From: an uncultured Bacteroidota bacterium
Lineage (GTDB): Bacteria; Bacteroidota; Bacteroidia; Flavobacteriales; UBA7312
NCBI GenBank assembly: GCA_902580855.1
Contig: CACHMF010000013.1
Span: 1-39,157, forward strand
DNA length: 39,157 nucleotides
Direction: 5' to 3'
The position numbers and the translations under genes were made by a program. Under the pieces are notes generated by a model. That model ran no database searches, had not been told where the DNA came from, and saw nothing but the letters and a program-made list of their open reading frames with translations. This document shows positions 25,701-34,042 of the stretch, piece by piece. Numbering within the stretch: position 1 is the first letter of the stretch; each line of letters begins with the position of its first letter.

Positions 25701-25789
25701 CGGGAGTTTCAGGCGTTTTTGGCCCTGGAACAGTTATTGCAGAGGCCGCTATCAATATTTTAGATAAATTAATTGCAAGCAGAAAGTGA
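22745..25789 (+). CDS. Methylmalonyl-CoA mutase: shortened MutA fused to full MutB
   Basis: A 1014-residue protein. Residues 1-320 match the small subunit Mut[21 protein letters not shown] at the start and, later, [19 protein letters not shown] with [14 protein letters not shown]. After a linker (about 320-330, [12 protein letters not shown]) comes a complete MutB. It has the substrate barrel from [59 protein letters not shown] to about 770 and the B12 domain (about 880-1014). The lower-axial-ligand motif GQDGHDRG carries H897. The usual Bacteroidetes arrangement is two genes. The enzyme interconverts methylmalonyl-CoA and succinyl-CoA with adenosylcobalamin. The stop overlaps the meaB start (GTGA). 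The N-terminal part is shorter than a free MutA and is probably structural. Confidence 0.95.
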   Translation: MSKLFNEFSPVSLAAWKEKIQTDLKGADYREKLISQTEGIEVDAVYNQENSPQNKPVNSTRDWDIYQLIDGSNPSKANQAVLQALANGATALCIDNPNDLDTLFKDVLIQHIRVDFRNYSSSIVQDFESLIQKRGLNTLSIKGSFHGKEKGGLPNFFYHSILTEGKTAQEQIADALIQGKKCQEKKQFVFSIGSNYFLEIAKLRAFRILWKKETGENPYIFAQTELNNKTEEFAYNNLLRSTTEGMSAIFGGCDGLLIYPYNHSFEAANDFSDRIARNQQILLKEESYLNKVQDPGAGAYYIETLTAELLKEFGIETSSTSNPSKSEKWLTPEQIEVNSVYSSADLKETEHTNFVAGIAPNLRGPYSTMYVMRPWTIRQYAGFSTAEESNAFYRRNLAAGQKGLSVAFDLATHRGYDSDHKRVLGDVGKAGVAIDSVEDMKILFDQIPLDKMSVSMTMNGAVLPIMAFYIVAAEQQGVKPEQLAGTIQNDILKEFMVRNTYIYPPAHSMRIIADIFEYTSQNMPKFNSISISGYHMQEAGATADIELAYTLADGLEYIRTGLKAGMDIDSFAPRLSFFWGIGMNHFMEIAKMRAARMLWAKLVNQFYPKNPKSLALRTHCQTSGWSLTEQDPFNNVTRTCVEAMAAAMGGTQSLHTNALDEAIALPTDFSAKIARDTQIYLQKETGICQTVDPWGGSYYVEKLTHDMAHRAWEHIQEIEELGGMAKAIETGIPKMRIEEAAARKQARIDSGKDTIVGVNAYKLEKEDQEFDILEVDNTAVREAQINRLNTLKANRDQSAVNESLNALTQSCKTGAGNLLELAVEAARAGATLGEISYACEEVFGRYQAQIKSISGVYKMEIDNNPHFEKAQQLADEFATIEGRRPRIMVAKMGQDGHDRGAKVVATSFADLGFDVDMGPLFQTPAEAAKQAVENDVHILGISSLAAGHKTLVPQVIEELEKLGRKDILVIAGGVIPQQDYDYLFKAGVSGVFGPGTVIAEAAINILDKLIASRK

Positions 25790-26742
25790 ATACTGCTGAA
25801 ATCATACAACAACTACTTAATAACGAAAGAACCGCTTTAGGGCGTGCCATCACTTTAGTTGAAAGTACGCTTCACGAACATCAAGTACAAGCACAAGAAA
25901 TTCTTTCAGCTTGTTTATCACACAGTGGCAAATCAGTAAGAATAGGGATTACAGGTGTGCCAGGCGTAGGCAAATCCACTTTCATTGAAGCATTAGGAAA
26001 ACACCTCACCTCTCAAGGCAAAAAGGTAGCGGTATTAGCTATTGACCCCAGTAGCGAGCGTACAGGAGGAAGTATTTTAGGCGATAAAACTAGAATGAAT
26101 GAGCTCGCTATTGATGACTTAGCATTTATTCGCCCCTCTCCTACTACTGGTTCTTTAGGAGGAGTTGCCAGAAAAACACGTGAAAGTATCTTACTATGCG
26201 AAGCGGCTGGATACGAAATCATCTTGATAGAAACTGTTGGTGTAGGACAATCAGAAACGGCTGTACACTCTATGGTCGATTTTTTCTTACTCCTCATGCT
26301 AGCTGGTGCTGGAGATGAACTTCAGGGAATCAAAAGAGGAATCATGGAAATGGCGGATGCTATTGCTATTACTAAAGCGGATGGAGACAACATCCAAAAT
26401 GCGAAAAACGCACGCATGGAATACAAAAGAGCACTACACTTATTCCCGCCTACTGATACTGGATGGATACCAAAAGTAGCCACTTGTTCTTCTTTAGAAA
26501 AAGACAATATTGATGGGGTCTGGAATATTATTTGCGAACAACAAGAATGGATGCAATCCAGAGGACTTAAAAAAAGTAAAAGGCAAGAACAAGCGCGTTA
26601 TTGGCTACATGAAAGTATAGAGGATAAGCTGAAAACAAACTTCTACCATAAAGAAGGAATGGCTGATAAAATAGCTGAAATGGAAGAAGCTGTCACGCAA
26701 GGCAAATTAACACCTCATCAGGCTACCCAAAAATTACTTTAA
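25786..26742 (+). CDS. meaB: Methylmalonyl-CoA mutase-associated GTPase MeaB
   Basis: A 318-residue protein of the ArgK/MeaB G3E GTPase family. It gates cobalamin loading and protects the mutase. Visible are the Walker [13 protein letters not shown] (about 55-65), the [23 protein letters not shown] signature, [18 protein letters not shown], the ETVGVGQSE switch and the TKAD nucleotide-specificity motif. It starts with a GTG inside the mutase stop codon (GTGA overlap), so the two are translationally coupled. Its stop is directly followed by the ATG of the EamA gene with no gap. The product-partner relation with the upstream mutase is established for the family. Confidence 0.96.
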   Translation: MNTAEIIQQLLNNERTALGRAITLVESTLHEHQVQAQEILSACLSHSGKSVRIGITGVPGVGKSTFIEALGKHLTSQGKKVAVLAIDPSSERTGGSILGDKTRMNELAIDDLAFIRPSPTTGSLGGVARKTRESILLCEAAGYEIILIETVGVGQSETAVHSMVDFFLLLMLAGAGDELQGIKRGIMEMADAIAITKADGDNIQNAKNARMEYKRALHLFPPTDTGWIPKVATCSSLEKDNIDGVWNIICEQQEWMQSRGLKKSKRQEQARYWLHESIEDKLKTNFYHKEGMADKIAEMEEAVTQGKLTPHQATQKLL

Positions 26743-27576
26743 ATGCGAAAGGGTATTTTATATATGCTAGGGGCTTCCTTGGCTTTTTCTTTCATGCAAT
26801 TATGTGTCAAGTATTTACCACACCTTCCTGCAGTAGAGCTGGTTTTTTTCCGATCCTTAGTAAGCATTAGCATTTGTTTAATCATGATGAAGCAACTAAA
26901 CTTACATCCTCTAGGAAATAACCGAAAAGTGTTGTTGATGCGTGGAGTGTTTGGCACCATTGCCCTCACCATGTTTTTCTATACGCTTCAATACATTCCC
27001 TTAGCCAGCGCTGTCACCATACAATACCTCTCTCCTATTTTCACTGCTTTGTTTGCAGCTATCTTTTTGAAAGAGAAAATGAAAATAAAACAATGGTTGT
27101 ACTTCGGTATGTCTTTTGCAGGAGTAGCGCTTTTAAAGGGTTTTGACGAACGTGTATCTATTACATTCATGCTCATTGGCATCATCTCTGCTATGTTTTC
27201 TGGTATGGCTTACACTTGTATCCGTCAATTAAAGGATACTGAGCACCCCATTGTAGTGGTGTTTTATTTTCCATTAGTTGCTACTCCTATTATGGGGGTT
27301 CTAACTTATTTTCAATGGGTGCAACCTACAGGCTCAGATTGGTTGCTTTTATTACTGATGGGCATTTTTACTCAAATTGCTCAGATATTGATGACGAAAG
27401 GACTACAAAGTGCTGTCATCAATAAAATAATCAGTGTAAAATACATTGGAACCTTTTGGGCTTTGGGGTTTGGTTTTATCCTTTTTGGAGAGACTTATAC
27501 CTTAATGAGTTTAGCGGGCATCGCTTTGGTTATTTTAGGGGTTATATTAAACTTAAAGGTTAAAGAAAGTTCTTAA
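26743..27576 (+). CDS. EamA/DMT-superfamily transporter
   Basis: A 277-residue membrane protein with about ten hydrophobic helices arranged as two EamA repeats. The first half contains LGASLAFSFMQLCVKYLPHLPAVELVFFRSLVS and FYTLQYIPLASAVTIQYLSPIFTALFAAIFLKEK, a typical DMT motif. The second half ends in FILFGETYTLMSLAGIALVILGVILNLK. The substrate is unknown; amino acids, metabolites or nucleotide sugars are known for the superfamily. It starts immediately after the meaB stop and is the last gene of the mutase operon. Its stop shares TTAA with the convergent septoil-knot gene. Confidence 0.88.
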   Translation: MRKGILYMLGASLAFSFMQLCVKYLPHLPAVELVFFRSLVSISICLIMMKQLNLHPLGNNRKVLLMRGVFGTIALTMFFYTLQYIPLASAVTIQYLSPIFTALFAAIFLKEKMKIKQWLYFGMSFAGVALLKGFDERVSITFMLIGIISAMFSGMAYTCIRQLKDTEHPIVVVFYFPLVATPIMGVLTYFQWVQPTGSDWLLLLLMGIFTQIAQILMTKGLQSAVINKIISVKYIGTFWALGFGFILFGETYTLMSLAGIALVILGVILNLKVKESS

Positions 27577-27908
27577 TAAAAGAAGTGCTGCTTTTCTTTT
27601 TTCACCCACTTGGCCTGATTAGCATACTCAACAAAAAAGATTTTCACATCTGCTTGGTTAGCATAATCAGTAAAATACACCTTTTTCTCAGCTTGATTGG
27701 CATACTCTACAAAAAACCACTTTCCATCATTTTTCCCAGTTTGATTGGCATAGCCTACTTTATACACATGTAAATCTGCTTGATTGGCATAATCCACCAC
27801 AAATACCTTTACATCTGCTTGATTTGAATACTCTACCGAAAATACCTTTTGGGCATTTGCATTCATAAATAGCATAAGCAAAAATGAAAGTAATAAACAT
27901 CTGTTCAT
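27573..27908 (-). CDS. Secreted 7(1) septoil knot repeat protein (DUF6150)
   Basis: A 111-residue protein with a clear signal peptide (MNRCLLLSFLLMLFMNANA, cleavage before QKVF). The mature part is built of six imperfect repeats of about 14 residues, each ending in a [ED]-Y-[AS]-N-Q-[AT] motif (VEYSNQA, VDYANQA, VGYANQT, VEYANQA, TDYANQA, VEYANQA), followed by KKEKQHFFY. I recognise this as the septoil knot family, common and near-unstudied in Bacteroidetes, with no known function. The repeats also show at the DNA level. It lies between convergent EamA (TTAA overlap) and divergent aspC. Confidence 0.85.
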   Translation of the reverse strand: MNRCLLLSFLLMLFMNANAQKVFSVEYSNQADVKVFVVDYANQADLHVYKVGYANQTGKNDGKWFFVEYANQAEKKVYFTDYANQADVKIFFVEYANQAKWVKKEKQHFFY

Positions 27909-27958
27909 AAATCAATATTTTTTTGACAATATACTTATTCAAAATAAAATACGATAAG

Positions 27959-27966
27959 TAGATTTG
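27959..27966 (+). promoter_or_regulatory. TAnnTTTG -7 element for the aminotransferase gene
   Basis: TAGATTTG ends 20 bases before the ATG at 27987. Confidence 0.45.
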
Positions 27967-27986
27967 CAATAAAATTTTATCTAAAA

Positions 27987-29180
27987 ATGACAAAAGTTTC
28001 TACACGACTAAATCGACTATCTGAATCTGCTACATTAGCTATGGCGCGGATGAGTAGAGAATTAAAAATGCAAGGACATGATGTAATTGCTTTGAGCTTA
28101 GGAGAGCCTGATTTTGACACCCCCGACTTTGTAAAAGAAGCAGCTAAAAAAGCCATTGATAATAATTTTTCACATTACACACCTGTTCCTGGTCTAGCCG
28201 AGTTGCGCGAAGCAATTGCAGAAAAACTGAAAAGAGATAACGGGTTAGAATATACTCCAGAACAAATTGTAGCTTCTACAGGAGCTAAACAATCCATTGC
28301 CAATGTTTGCATGAGTTTGTTAAATCCTGGTGATGAGGTATTACTTCCAGCGCCATATTGGGTAAGTTATTTTGAAATCATTAAACTAGCTGAAGGAACA
28401 CCTGTAGAAATACCAAGCAGTATTGAAGATGACTTTAAAGTAAGTCCAGAACAATTGGAAGCTGCTATTACGCCAAACACAAAATTGCTTTTATTTAGCA
28501 CACCATGTAATCCAAGCGGGACTGTTTATAGTAAAGCAGAACTAGAAGCTATTGCTAAAATGCTTGAGAAGTATCCAGACATTTATGTTATATGCGATGA
28601 AATATACGAACTTATTAATTTTGGAGAACCGCATTTCAGCATGGCTGCAATCACGAACATGAAAGGGCGTGTTGTTACCGTAAACGGAGTTTCCAAAGGT
28701 TTTGCTATGACAGGATGGAGAGTTGGATATATAGCTGCACCACAGTGGATTGCCGCTGCATGCAATAAAATTCAAGGGCAAATTACATCTGCAACTTGTG
28801 CCGTAGCTCAAAAAGCAACAGAAGCTGCAATGCTAGCGAACCCTACATCCGTAAATTATATGAAGGATGCTTTTCATAAACGAAGAGATATGATGTTATC
28901 AATGCTAAATGAAGTGCCTGGAATTAAAACAAACACACCCCAAGGAGCGTTTTATATTTTTCCAGATGTGTCTCAATATTTTGGTATGAGTAACGAAAGT
29001 ATTACTATAAAAGATTCTAACGATTTCTGCATGTATCTACTAAATGATGCACATGTAGCTTTGGTTGCTGGAGCTGCTTTCGGAACACCTAATTGTGTAC
29101 GTATTTCCTATGCAGCATCAGAAGAAAATTTAAAAGAAGCCGTTAAAAGAATTAAAGCGTCATTAGCTAAATTACAGTAA
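27987..29180 (+). CDS. Class I/II PLP aminotransferase (aspartate aminotransferase type)
   Basis: A 397-residue protein of subgroup I-gamma aspartate aminotransferase size. It has SLGEPDFDTPDFVKEAA, HYTPVPGLAELREAIAEK, STGAKQSIANV, PAPYWVSYFE and the PLP contacts in NPSGTVYSKAEL and CDEIYE. The Schiff-base lysine K237 is in NGVSKGFAMTGWRVGYIAAP, and the C-terminal arginine-bearing CVRISYAASEENLKEAV follows. It transfers amino groups between aspartate and 2-oxoglutarate, though related enzymes also use prephenate or aromatic amino acids. The heptose-kinase-like gene follows after 3 bases. Confidence 0.93.
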   Translation: MTKVSTRLNRLSESATLAMARMSRELKMQGHDVIALSLGEPDFDTPDFVKEAAKKAIDNNFSHYTPVPGLAELREAIAEKLKRDNGLEYTPEQIVASTGAKQSIANVCMSLLNPGDEVLLPAPYWVSYFEIIKLAEGTPVEIPSSIEDDFKVSPEQLEAAITPNTKLLLFSTPCNPSGTVYSKAELEAIAKMLEKYPDIYVICDEIYELINFGEPHFSMAAITNMKGRVVTVNGVSKGFAMTGWRVGYIAAPQWIAAACNKIQGQITSATCAVAQKATEAAMLANPTSVNYMKDAFHKRRDMMLSMLNEVPGIKTNTPQGAFYIFPDVSQYFGMSNESITIKDSNDFCMYLLNDAHVALVAGAAFGTPNCVRISYAASEENLKEAVKRIKASLAKLQ

Positions 29181-29183
29181 ATA

Positions 29184-30143
29184 TTGAGCAATAATTGGCA
29201 TAACATATTCGAGCAATTTGCACAACAAAAGGTGCTTATTGTAGGTGATGCTATGCTTGATGCTTATATGTGGGGAAATATTAACAGACAATCGCCAGAA
29301 GCGGATGTCCCTATAGTAAATATTGAAAAATATGAAAAGCGTTTAGGAGGCGCAGCTAATGTAGCTAAAAACATTGCAAGCCTAGGAGCTACACCTATCC
29401 TTTGCTCTGTTATTGGAGACAACGACCAAGGATTTTTCGAACTCATGAACAAACAAGGCCTTTGCACACAAGGTGTGTTACAAGAAAATAGAAAAACTAC
29501 TGTCAAAACACGAATTTTTAGCAACAACAAACATCAATTGCGTGTAGATGAAGAAGATCTTTTACCTATTCAATCAGAACAAGTCTTTGTAAAAAACACT
29601 ATTAAATTGATGGAGGGTGTTTCCGTAATCATTTTTCAAGACTACAACAAGGGAGTACTTACTTCCACTGTTATAAAAAAAATCATTGCTGCTGCAAAAA
29701 GCAAACACATTCCTATTACCGTAGATCCAAAAAAAGACAATTTTTGGACATATCAAGGAGTCGATTTGTTCAAACCTAACCTTAAAGAATTGAATGATGC
29801 TTGCGGGACACAAATTACAGGAGATAATATTACTGATATAGAAAAAGAGACAAAAATCCTACAAGAAAAACTAAAGGCTAAGAACATCTTACTTACTCTT
29901 TCAGAAAATGGAATTTTCCATCTGTCAAACGAAAGTTTCCACCAAGCTGCTTATAAAAGAAATATTGTAGATGTTTCCGGTGCTGGAGACAGTGTTATTG
30001 CGGCAGCTGCATTAGGGATATGTCTAAAAATAACTGCACAAGAACTTTGCACAATCTCTAATTTAGCTGGTGGATTAGTGTGTGAAAAAGCAGGAGTAGT
30101 TCCTGTTCAAAAAGAAAACTTATTGGCAGCGCTTACTCATTAA
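29184..30143 (+). CDS. PfkB-family kinase, D-glycero-beta-D-manno-heptose-7-phosphate kinase type
   Basis: A 319-residue protein matching the kinase half of HldE/RfaE, without the C-terminal nucleotidyltransferase domain. Motifs are VLIVGDAMLDAYMWG with SPEADVPIV, RLGGAANVAKNIASLGA, a TVKTR segment, and the PfkB signature 2 VDVSGAGDSVIAAAALG (catalytic D269). HldE-type enzymes phosphorylate heptose 7-phosphate for the LPS core. Here the separate kinase (HldA/RfaE1-like) is the best fit; another sugar kinase activity is possible. The start is a TTG, 3 bases after the aminotransferase stop. Its 3' end overlaps the convergent channel gene by 11 bases. Confidence 0.85.
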   Translation: MSNNWHNIFEQFAQQKVLIVGDAMLDAYMWGNINRQSPEADVPIVNIEKYEKRLGGAANVAKNIASLGATPILCSVIGDNDQGFFELMNKQGLCTQGVLQENRKTTVKTRIFSNNKHQLRVDEEDLLPIQSEQVFVKNTIKLMEGVSVIIFQDYNKGVLTSTVIKKIIAAAKSKHIPITVDPKKDNFWTYQGVDLFKPNLKELNDACGTQITGDNITDIEKETKILQEKLKAKNILLTLSENGIFHLSNESFHQAAYKRNIVDVSGAGDSVIAAAALGICLKITAQELCTISNLAGGLVCEKAGVVPVQKENLLAALTH

Positions 30144-30936
30144 GCTGCTCTCCACAAAACTTACAGTGTGTAGCATCTACATCATGTCCTTCTTTAGAAC
30201 AAGAACGACAAGTCTGTGTACTTACCCTTTTAGAAGAGTGCCTAGCCATATCAGCTGAAACAATACCTGTAGGGACAGCGATTATACCATATCCCATAAT
30301 CATAATAATAGAGGCAATAAGCTTTCCTAATGCAGTAACAGGAACCACATCCCCATAACCCACTGTTGTTAGCGTAACTACAGACCAATAAATAGACTTT
30401 GGGATGTTATCGAAGCCATTTTGTTGACCCTCTACCACATACATTAAAGTTCCTAATAGCACAACCAAAAGAACTACTGACAATAAAAACACTATAATTT
30501 TTGGTCTAGATGATCTCAATGCGATTTGCATTGTATAGGCACCTCTCAAGTAGGAGGATAGTTTAAATACACGGAATATACGGAGTAAGCGTAAAATTCG
30601 GATATCAACTAACACACCTATTGGCGCATAAATAAAGACCAAATAAGTAGGTATGATTGCTAAGAAGTCAACAATTCCCATGAACGAGAAAATGTACTTC
30701 CAAGGTTTTTGAACAGAATAAATTCGCAACATATATTCTATAGTGAATAGAAATGTGAAGAACCACTCAAGGTTGTGTAATATGTAACCATATTGTTCAT
30801 CAATAGATGAAACACTACTCAACATTACACCAAAAACTGAAAGTAAAATGAAGATAATAAGCCAGATATCAAATCGCTTACCTGCCTTAGTATCAGCTTC
30901 AAATATTATTTCGTGAATTTTATCCTTTGTAATCAT
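30133..30936 (-). CDS. Voltage-gated-type potassium channel with C-terminal zinc ribbon
   Basis: A 267-residue six-helix ion channel. The selectivity filter TVGYGD is at 191-196 between S5 and S6. S4 carries regularly spaced arginines (RILRLLRIFRVFK, about 113-126), so voltage sensing is plausible. S1-S3 span about 22-105. The C-terminus, in the cytoplasm, ends in a small CxxC...CxxC module (C243, C246, C258, C261) that looks like a zinc ribbon instead of the usual regulatory domain. The stop overlaps the heptose-kinase gene by 11 bases on the opposite strand. It is divergent from the cotransporter gene, so the two transport genes share a promoter region. Confidence 0.9.
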   Translation of the reverse strand: MITKDKIHEIIFEADTKAGKRFDIWLIIFILLSVFGVMLSSVSSIDEQYGYILHNLEWFFTFLFTIEYMLRIYSVQKPWKYIFSFMGIVDFLAIIPTYLVFIYAPIGVLVDIRILRLLRIFRVFKLSSYLRGAYTMQIALRSSRPKIIVFLLSVVLLVVLLGTLMYVVEGQQNGFDNIPKSIYWSVVTLTTVGYGDVVPVTALGKLIASIIMIMGYGIIAVPTGIVSADMARHSSKRVSTQTCRSCSKEGHDVDATHCKFCGEQLNE

Positions 30937-30981
30937 CAGGGCAATATTAACACTATTTTCAATTAGTAAAGCTCTCTTTTA

Positions 30982-30989
30982 TATATTTG
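30982..30989 (+). promoter_or_regulatory. TAnnTTTG -7 element for the cotransporter gene
   Basis: TATATTTG ends 34 bases before the ATG at 31024, in the region shared with the divergent channel gene. Confidence 0.5.
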
Positions 30990-31023
30990 CTATACTTTCA
31001 ATCCGTTTTCAGCGGCTTATTTT

Positions 31024-33261
31024 ATGGCAAAAAGATTGAAAAACACTTCAGGTCAGTTTGGAACCACTCCGGTTTTCATGGCATCTATTTGCACCATTTT
31101 AGGTGCAATTCTCTTTTTAAGATTTGGCTATGCTGTTGGGCATGTTGGGTTTATAGGGGCACTAGGGATTATTCTGCTCGGACACGCTGTAACCATTCCT
31201 ACCGCTTTGGCTGTTGCCGAAATTGCTACCAATAAAAAGGTAGAGGGTGGTGGAGACTACTATGTCATTTCCCGTTCTTTCGGATTAAACATTGGTGCTG
31301 CTATTGGAATAGCTCTGTATTTATCACAGGCTATCAGTATTGCTTTTTACATCATTGCTTTTGCAGAATCTTTTGTACCATTTGGAGCACATCTTAACGA
31401 AACCTATCAATTAGGTGCTATAGGTCATTTATTAGAAAGCAAAAAAGTAATTGGACTTGGAGCAATGAGCTTTTTAACAGCCCTCATGCTTACCAAAGGA
31501 GCAAACATAGGTGTAAAAGCATTATACGCTGTGGCAGCAATACTTTTTCTTTCTTTAGGCATGTTTTTCATGGGAGAAAGTCAGATTTCTTTAAGTGATG
31601 TAAGTTTTGTTAGTAGTATTGAAAATTCAGACAACTTCTTTTATGTTTTCACCATCATATTCCCTGCCTTTACAGGAATTTCTGCAGGTCTTGGACTTTC
31701 AGGTGATTTAAAAAATCCAAAAAAATCAATCCCAAGAGGGACTCTGATAGCTACAATAGTTGGTGCTTTAATATATGTTATGGTAGCTTTAAAATTAGTA
31801 ACCTCAACATCTCTAGAAAACCTAGCTAACAATCAATTGGTTATGAGCGATATTGCCATCTGGGGCCCTATTATACCGATAGGATTAGCATGCGCTGCCA
31901 TATCTTCAGCTTTAGGATCTATAATGGTTGCTCCTAGAACACTTCAAGCTTTAGGAAAAGATCAAATATTTCCATCTAAAAAGTTTGATGCATGGATTGC
32001 AAAAGGAAGAGAACAAGACAATGAGCCCATAAATGGGTCTATTATTACTTGTATTATTGCATACTTCTTTATTTATGTAGGAGACATAAATTTTGTAGCT
32101 CAAATAATCTCCATGTTCTTCATGGTAACTTATGGTGCTATTTGCCTAATTTCATTCTTAGAGCATTTTTCAGGAGATCCTTCTTACAGACCAACTTTTA
32201 AATCCAAGTGGTATATATCTCTGTTAGGAGCCATCCTTTCTGTGTGGCTAATGTTTAAGATGAACACATCTTATGCTGTTTTATCCATACTATTTATGAC
32301 TGCTTTTTACTACTACATTAGTAAAAATTCTGGCGATAAACGTGAAATCGTTAGCTTATTTAGAGATGTGTTGGTGCAATTTGCTCGTCAGCTACAAATT
32401 TTTTTACAAAAGGGTGAAGCAATTGAGCGCTCTACTACTCATTGGCGACCATTTGTAGTGAGCATCAGTTCTTCCATAGAAAGACCAAATGCTTTCAATA
32501 TGACAAAATGGATTGCCTATAAATATGGATTCGGGACTTACATTCATTACATCAAGGGATATTTAAGCAAACAAAATTTCCAAGAAGGAAAGCAAGTACA
32601 GAAACAATTATTAATAGAGAATAAAGCGTCTAATGTATATGTTGACACATTAATTTCTCCATCATATACATCTGCTTTAGCTCAAGTAGTACAGTTATCT
32701 AGTATTTCTGGAAAAGAGAACAACCTCATTTTATTAGAATATTGCGAAGATGAGTTAGAATCTTTCGAAGATGTTATCAGCAACTTCAATCTATTACAAG
32801 CTACCGGATATGATGTAGCTATTTTACGCTCTAGCAATACTAAAGCAGATAACAAGGAAGAAATACATATCTGGATATCTTCTAGGGATTATGAAAATTC
32901 CAACATGATGATTTTACTGGGGTATATGATTCATGGGCACCCCGATTGGAAAAATGCAGAAATAAAAGTTTTCTCTATTTACACTAATGATGAAGAGTTT
33001 GATATTTATAGAGACCGTATGTTTAACTTCATTGAAACAGGACGTTTACCTATCTCTCCAAGAAACCTACATATGGTTCCTCAAAAAGAAGGAGAAAGCG
33101 TTAAAACAATCATTAACAAAAATTCTAAAAACTCCGATTTAACCATTATTGGTTTCCGTAACGAACTCGTTAAAAAACAGAAACTCGACATCTTTGAGGG
33201 ATATAATAAATTAGGTAATGTTCTTTTTGTGAACAGCATTAAGGAAAAAGATATCGAATAG
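31024..33261 (+). CDS. SLC12-type cation-chloride cotransporter family protein
   Basis: A 745-residue protein. The N-terminal 440 residues form about 12 membrane helices of the APC fold. They open with GQFGTTPVFMASICTILGAILFLRFGYAVGHVGF, the hallmark of cation-chloride cotransporters, and later have FPAFTGISAGLGLSGDLKNPKKSIPRGT, another SLC12 signature. The C-terminal 300 residues are soluble and match the SLC12 cytoplasmic domain in size (SRDYENSNMMILLGYMIHGHPDWKNAEIKVFSIY). Coupled movement of Na+/K+ and Cl- is the family role; the ions used by bacterial members are mostly unproven, and amino-acid substrates cannot be excluded. It is followed after 21 bases by ubiE/menG. Confidence 0.88.
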   Translation: MAKRLKNTSGQFGTTPVFMASICTILGAILFLRFGYAVGHVGFIGALGIILLGHAVTIPTALAVAEIATNKKVEGGGDYYVISRSFGLNIGAAIGIALYLSQAISIAFYIIAFAESFVPFGAHLNETYQLGAIGHLLESKKVIGLGAMSFLTALMLTKGANIGVKALYAVAAILFLSLGMFFMGESQISLSDVSFVSSIENSDNFFYVFTIIFPAFTGISAGLGLSGDLKNPKKSIPRGTLIATIVGALIYVMVALKLVTSTSLENLANNQLVMSDIAIWGPIIPIGLACAAISSALGSIMVAPRTLQALGKDQIFPSKKFDAWIAKGREQDNEPINGSIITCIIAYFFIYVGDINFVAQIISMFFMVTYGAICLISFLEHFSGDPSYRPTFKSKWYISLLGAILSVWLMFKMNTSYAVLSILFMTAFYYYISKNSGDKREIVSLFRDVLVQFARQLQIFLQKGEAIERSTTHWRPFVVSISSSIERPNAFNMTKWIAYKYGFGTYIHYIKGYLSKQNFQEGKQVQKQLLIENKASNVYVDTLISPSYTSALAQVVQLSSISGKENNLILLEYCEDELESFEDVISNFNLLQATGYDVAILRSSNTKADNKEEIHIWISSRDYENSNMMILLGYMIHGHPDWKNAEIKVFSIYTNDEEFDIYRDRMFNFIETGRLPISPRNLHMVPQKEGESVKTIINKNSKNSDLTIIGFRNELVKKQKLDIFEGYNKLGNVLFVNSIKEKDIE

Positions 33262-33264
33262 CGC

Positions 33265-33272
33265 TATCTTTG
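33265..33272 (+). promoter_or_regulatory. TAnnTTTG -7 element for ubiE-porT
   Basis: TATCTTTG overlaps the gap after the cotransporter gene and ends 10 bases before the TTG start at 33283. Confidence 0.45.
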
Positions 33273-33282
33273 CTTAAAATTT

Positions 33283-34014
33283 TTGACTGTGGGCACCAAA
33301 ATTACTCCTTATAAAAACAAAGAAAACAAAAAAGTACAAGTAGCTAAGATGTTTGACAACATTGCGGCCAGATATGATTTTTTAAACCACTTTTTATCTT
33401 TAGGAATTGATATACTATGGAGAAAAAGAGCTGTTCGTGAAATTGGAAAAGTCTCACCAAAAACAATTTTAGATATTGCTACAGGAACTGGTGACTTAGC
33501 TGTAGAAGCAAGCGTTTTAAAACCTACAAAAATTATAGGTGTTGATATTTCAGAAGGAATGCTAGATGTAGGTAGAAAGAAGATGAAAGCAAATGGATTG
33601 GACTCAACAATAGAGTTGCAATTTGGCGACTCAGAAAATCTACCTTTTGAAGATAATAGTTTTGATGCTATTACTGCTGGATTTGGAGTTCGGAATTTCG
33701 AAGATCTCCCAAAAGGACTGAGTGAAATGTGTAGAGTAATGAATAAAGGTGGGAAAATCGCTATTCTAGAACCAGCAGAACCTACTACATTTCCTTTTAA
33801 ACAGTTATACAATTTATACTTCACAAGGTTTTTACCATTCGTTGGTAAATTGGTCTCTAAAGATAATGCCGCTTACACATATTTACCAGAATCTGTTGCT
33901 GCTTTTCCAAGCGGACAAGCATTTTTAAAAGAATTAGAAATTGCGGGATTTAGGCATCCTCAACACATCAAACTAACATTTGGTATAGCAGCTCTTTACA
34001 TCGCTACAAAATAA
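33283..34014 (+). CDS. ubiE: Demethylmenaquinone methyltransferase (UbiE/MenG)
   Basis: A 243-residue protein, the normal length. It methylates demethylmenaquinone to menaquinone with SAM. It has ITPYKN then VQVAKMFDNIAARYDFLNHFLSLGIDILWRK, SAM motif I ILDIATGTGDLAVEA at 62-76, GVDISEGMLDVGRKK, EDNSFDAITAGFGVRNFEDLPKGLSEMCRVMNKGGKIAILEP and the C-terminal family end LTFGIAALYIATK. The start is a TTG at 33283 or a GTG two codons later; there is no ATG before the conserved region. Bacteroidetes use menaquinone, so the MenG activity is the likely one. porT follows after 28 bases. Confidence 0.96.
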   Translation: MTVGTKITPYKNKENKKVQVAKMFDNIAARYDFLNHFLSLGIDILWRKRAVREIGKVSPKTILDIATGTGDLAVEASVLKPTKIIGVDISEGMLDVGRKKMKANGLDSTIELQFGDSENLPFEDNSFDAITAGFGVRNFEDLPKGLSEMCRVMNKGGKIAILEPAEPTTFPFKQLYNLYFTRFLPFVGKLVSKDNAAYTYLPESVAAFPSGQAFLKELEIAGFRHPQHIKLTFGIAALYIATK

Positions 34015-34042
34015 TACGCTGAAGTAAGCGTTCCTCCTCTTA

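Noticed and set aside
27600-27850. Possible CRISPR-like repeat array
   Set aside because: The repeated DNA encodes in-frame YANQA protein repeats with no uniform spacers.
30987-31235. Plus-strand open frame at the cotransporter start
   Set aside because: It is an alternative frame over the start of a clear SLC12-type gene.
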